Assembly (NCBI GenBank): GCA_002422065.1
Contig: DITO01000201.1
Coordinates: forward strand, 1-5,721
Reading direction: 5' to 3'
Source: Erysipelotrichaceae bacterium UBA6182
GTDB taxonomy: Bacteria > Bacillota_I > Bacilli_A > Erysipelotrichales > Erysipelotrichaceae
Length of the DNA stretch: 5,721 nucleotides
The notes below the pieces were generated by a model. The model had not been told where the DNA came from, made no database searches, and saw nothing but the letters and a program-made list of their open reading frames with translations. Every line of letters starts with the position of its first letter. The first letter of the stretch is position 1. Positions 5,363 through 5,721 of the stretch are shown in pieces. Made by a program: the position numbers and the translations under genes.

Positions 5363-5721
5363 AATTGAATTGTTCCTAAGGACTGTATTTGAATATTAGT
5401 ATCAATTTCATTGTATGAAAGCACAACAACACCATCAATGAACTGATCAATCAAACGCTTGAAGTAAGTTCTCACAATGGGAGAAGTGAGAATGATAATA
5501 CTAGGGACAAGATCTTTAATACGATCCGTTTCAACATTGGTTGCAGTAATGATTTGATGAATGGAACCATTATCAAGCGATAAGTAAGATCCTTGATCAA
5601 TCTTTTTAAGATTATCCATAATCATTTTCTCAATAGGAGCATCCAACGTTAGTACTTTCATGGATTTATTCTCTGAGAATTTTGATGTAATGCTACGCTT
5701 TAATGATTGGCGAACATATTC
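5359..5721 (-). CDS. flhA: Flagellar export gate protein FlhA, C-terminal part (5' end outside window)
   Basis: FlhA is the large inner-membrane export gate protein. Its cytoplasmic domain forms a nonameric ring that docks chaperone-substrate complexes. The frame is open from the window edge to the TGA at 5361-5359, giving the last 120 residues of a protein usually near 700. It starts EYVRQSLKRSIT, a typical FlhA-C segment. The internal ATG at 5661 is therefore not the start. Further matches to the FlhA C-terminus are VLTLDAPIEKMI, QGSYLSLD, IILTSPIVRTYFKRL and VVLSYNEI, then IQSLGTI near the end. The stop overlaps the fliA start. The membrane part lies outside the window. Confidence 0.96.
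   Translation of the reverse strand, partial: EYVRQSLKRSITSKFSENKSMKVLTLDAPIEKMIMDNLKKIDQGSYLSLDNGSIHQIITATNVETDRIKDLVPSIIILTSPIVRTYFKRLIDQFIDGVVVLSYNEIDTNIQIQSLGTIQL

Noticed and set aside
5359..5661. A separate 100-residue gene starting at ATG 5661
   Set aside because: The frame stays open to the window edge and the upstream residues (EYVRQSLKRSIT) also match FlhA, so this ATG is internal to flhA.

Overview
All genes in this window lie on the minus strand and, with one exception, belong to the bacterial flagellum. Read in the direction of transcription (high to low coordinates), the order is: 3' end of flhA (export gate), fliA/sigD (sigma-28), flgF-like rod gene, flgG (distal rod), fliM and fliY/fliN (switch complex), then flagellin (hag), and finally the 5' part of an unrecognised gene that runs off the low-coordinate edge. 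The DNA is AT-rich by eye. The Shine-Dalgarno (SD) sites are strong (AAGGAG/AAAGGAG), the FliN-type protein carries a CheC-like N-terminal region as in FliY, and flagellin is short with no outer domains. Together these suggest a low-GC Bacillota (Firmicutes). I cannot place it more precisely from this sequence.

The upstream block (5721 to 1294) looks like one transcription unit. Neighbouring genes overlap by 4-11 bases or are separated by at most about 20 bases, and I see no terminator inside it. flhA and fliA overlap by 4 bases with no flhF, flhG or che genes between them, unlike the Bacillus fla/che operon. The switch genes fliM-fliY follow the rod genes directly. This unit builds the export gate, rod and switch, and also makes the sigma factor for late genes.

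The late section (1293 to 1) has two well-formed sigma-28 promoters, each an 8-base -35 box, an 11-base spacer and an 8-base -10 box. One drives flagellin and the other the unknown downstream gene. Between the two genes lies an intrinsic terminator whose U-tract overlaps the -35 box of the second promoter. The flagellin leader (about 70 nt) contains a 5-bp hairpin with an AAGGAC loop, followed by an AAGGA inside the SD. This is the arrangement expected for CsrA repression of flagellin translation.

The points most worth checking are: (1) neither FliM nor FliY has a recognisable N-terminal CheY-P docking peptide; (2) the predicted CsrA control of hag; and (3) the uncharacterised gene at 1-315, whose sigma-28 promoter ties it to late flagellar assembly or motility.
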